This document shows positions 5,137 to 5,957 of a stretch of 5,957 nucleotides of DNA, in pieces. Origin of the DNA: an uncultured Bacilli bacterium (GTDB taxonomy: Bacteria; Bacillota_I; Bacilli_A; RF39; UBA660); the NCBI GenBank assembly GCA_944336815.1, contig CALVLG010000056.1, positions 1-5,957 of the forward strand. The letters run 5' to 3'. The notes under the pieces were generated by a model. The model searched no databases, was not told where the DNA came from, and was given only the letters and a program-made list of their open reading frames with translations. The translations under genes and the position numbers were made by a program. Position 1 is the first letter of the stretch. Each line of letters begins with the position of its first letter.

Positions 5137-5957
5137 TTTCTATCCAATGTTATCCCCTTTATATTTTCTAATTTAATATCATTAACAACTTTTCGGGAAA
5201 CTTTTTCATAATCAATCTCGCCATTTTTCATCGCCCCAATTTTCTTAGCAATTATTTGATAGGCTTCTAACACGTCATCAATTTTACGCAAACCATATCT
5301 ATTTTCTAAAATACTAGGATAAAAAACAGCTAATTTTTTTAAAATATGAATTGCTACATCATCTACCGGAATAACCTCTTCTTTAATCGCAGTACAAGCC
5401 GCTAAATTTAAAGCAACTTCCCCTTGATCTAACTTAGGCCACAAAATACCCGGCGTATCTAATAAAAGAATATCACTATGTGTTCTTAACCAAGTAAGAT
5501 CCTTAGTTACCCCTGGGTTATTACCAACATTAGCAACTTTTCTTTTACACAAACGATTAATTAAAGTACTTTTGCCAACATTTGGAATCCCAACCACTAA
5601 AACTCTTATTTCTTTTTCTTTCAAACCCTTATCTTTTCTTTTTTCTTGAACATCTTTCATTATTTCATGTGTTAATGAAATGATTTTTTCATAATCATGC
5701 GGATCGTTTAAATCAACTAAAAGAACATGATTACCTAAATTCTCATAATATTTTACCCATTCATTAGTTGCTTTCAAATCACATAAATCTTTTTTAGTCA
5801 TAATAAGAATTTTAGGTTTATCCCCAATAATATTAAATACGTCTTTAATTTTCGAAGAAAACGGAATTCTCGCATCAACAACTTCATACACCATATCAAT
5901 CATTTTATATTTTTCACCAATAAGCCTCCTTGTTTTAGCCATGTGGCCAGGAAACCA
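5133..5957 (-). CDS. rbgA: Ribosome biogenesis GTPase RbgA/YlqF (5' end cut by window edge)
   Basis: A circularly permuted GTPase needed for late maturation of the 50S ribosomal subunit. The frame is open through the window edge. Codons 5957-5943 read WFPGH directly before the internal methionine, and this WFPGHMAK block is the family's N-terminal signature. The ATG at 5942 is therefore not the start, and only a few residues are probably missing. 274 residues are visible against roughly 280 for B. subtilis. Counting from that internal Met, the permuted motif order is G4 TKKD (49-52, where the family usually has NKxD), then G1 GIPNVGKST (118-126), G2 Thr in NPGVTKD (146) and G3 DTPG (162-165). 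A C-terminal helical RNA-binding domain follows (about 190-265). The His of PGHM (5945-5943) is reported to act in catalysis in B. subtilis RbgA. The TGA stop overlaps the rnhB start as ATGA. The promoter is outside the window. Confidence 0.96.
   Translation of the reverse strand, partial: WFPGHMAKTRRLIGEKYKMIDMVYEVVDARIPFSSKIKDVFNIIGDKPKILIMTKKDLCDLKATNEWVKYYENLGNHVLLVDLNDPHDYEKIISLTHEIMKDVQEKRKDKGLKEKEIRVLVVGIPNVGKSTLINRLCKRKVANVGNNPGVTKDLTWLRTHSDILLLDTPGILWPKLDQGEVALNLAACTAIKEEVIPVDDVAIHILKKLAVFYPSILENRYGLRKIDDVLEAYQIIAKKIGAMKNGEIDYEKVSRKVVNDIKLENIKGITLDRK

Noticed and set aside
175..5957. Mollicutes genetic code with TGA as tryptophan
   Set aside because: TGA ends rbgA, topA and the small Cys-rich gene at the expected places, and tryptophans at conserved positions are TGG.
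1..5957. tRNA, rRNA, riboswitch, CRISPR array, insertion sequence or prophage element
   Set aside because: Nearly the whole window is coding. The only non-coding stretches (about 50 nt each at 123-174 and 451-499) are accounted for by promoters, ribosome sites and a terminator, and no long direct or inverted repeats were noticed.

Overview
The window is a compact, AT-rich, entirely minus-strand stretch of bacterial chromosome. It looks like a low-GC Bacillota, most likely class Bacilli and perhaps one of the Mollicutes-related gut lineages. Three things support this. The gene pairing RbgA-RNase HII with TopA nearby is typical of Bacilli. An LTA-synthase-type sulfatase points to a Gram-positive envelope. 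The N-terminal part of TopA (TSGKFGLGVD segment) is more like Mollicutes versions than the B. subtilis one. The genetic code is the standard bacterial one: TGA is used as a stop by at least three genes (rbgA, topA and the small Cys-rich gene), and tryptophan is read from TGG. The species cannot be named from this sequence.

In transcription order (high to low coordinates), the first block is four genes packed without intergenic space: rbgA (5' end cut by the window edge), rnhB, an LTA synthase family phosphoglycerol transferase, and topA. rbgA and rnhB share an ATGA junction, rnhB and the sulfatase overlap by 20 nt, and the sulfatase and topA overlap by 8 nt. This looks like one operon with translational coupling. 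It combines ribosome assembly, RNA/DNA hybrid repair, envelope polymer synthesis and DNA supercoil control. As I recall the B. subtilis order, dprA lies between rnhB and topA; here the envelope gene takes that place.

The 3' end of topA carries a weak AT-rich hairpin-plus-T-tract terminator. Superimposed on it is a good sigma-A-type promoter for a 91-residue protein of unknown function with an N-terminal cysteine cluster and one C-terminal transmembrane helix. The end of that gene in turn carries a second, even better promoter for a further small gene, which runs off the left edge after 40 codons and which I do not recognise.

In both promoters the TGA stop codon of the preceding gene lies inside the -35 hexamer (TTGATT and TTGACG). 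This is a compact stop-codon/promoter overlap used twice in a row. No tRNA, rRNA, CRISPR array, mobile element or riboswitch was seen, and no stretch longer than 300 bases lacks a gene. Most of the window is ordinary core genome. The least explained parts are the two small genes at the left end and the unusual position of the LTA-synthase gene.
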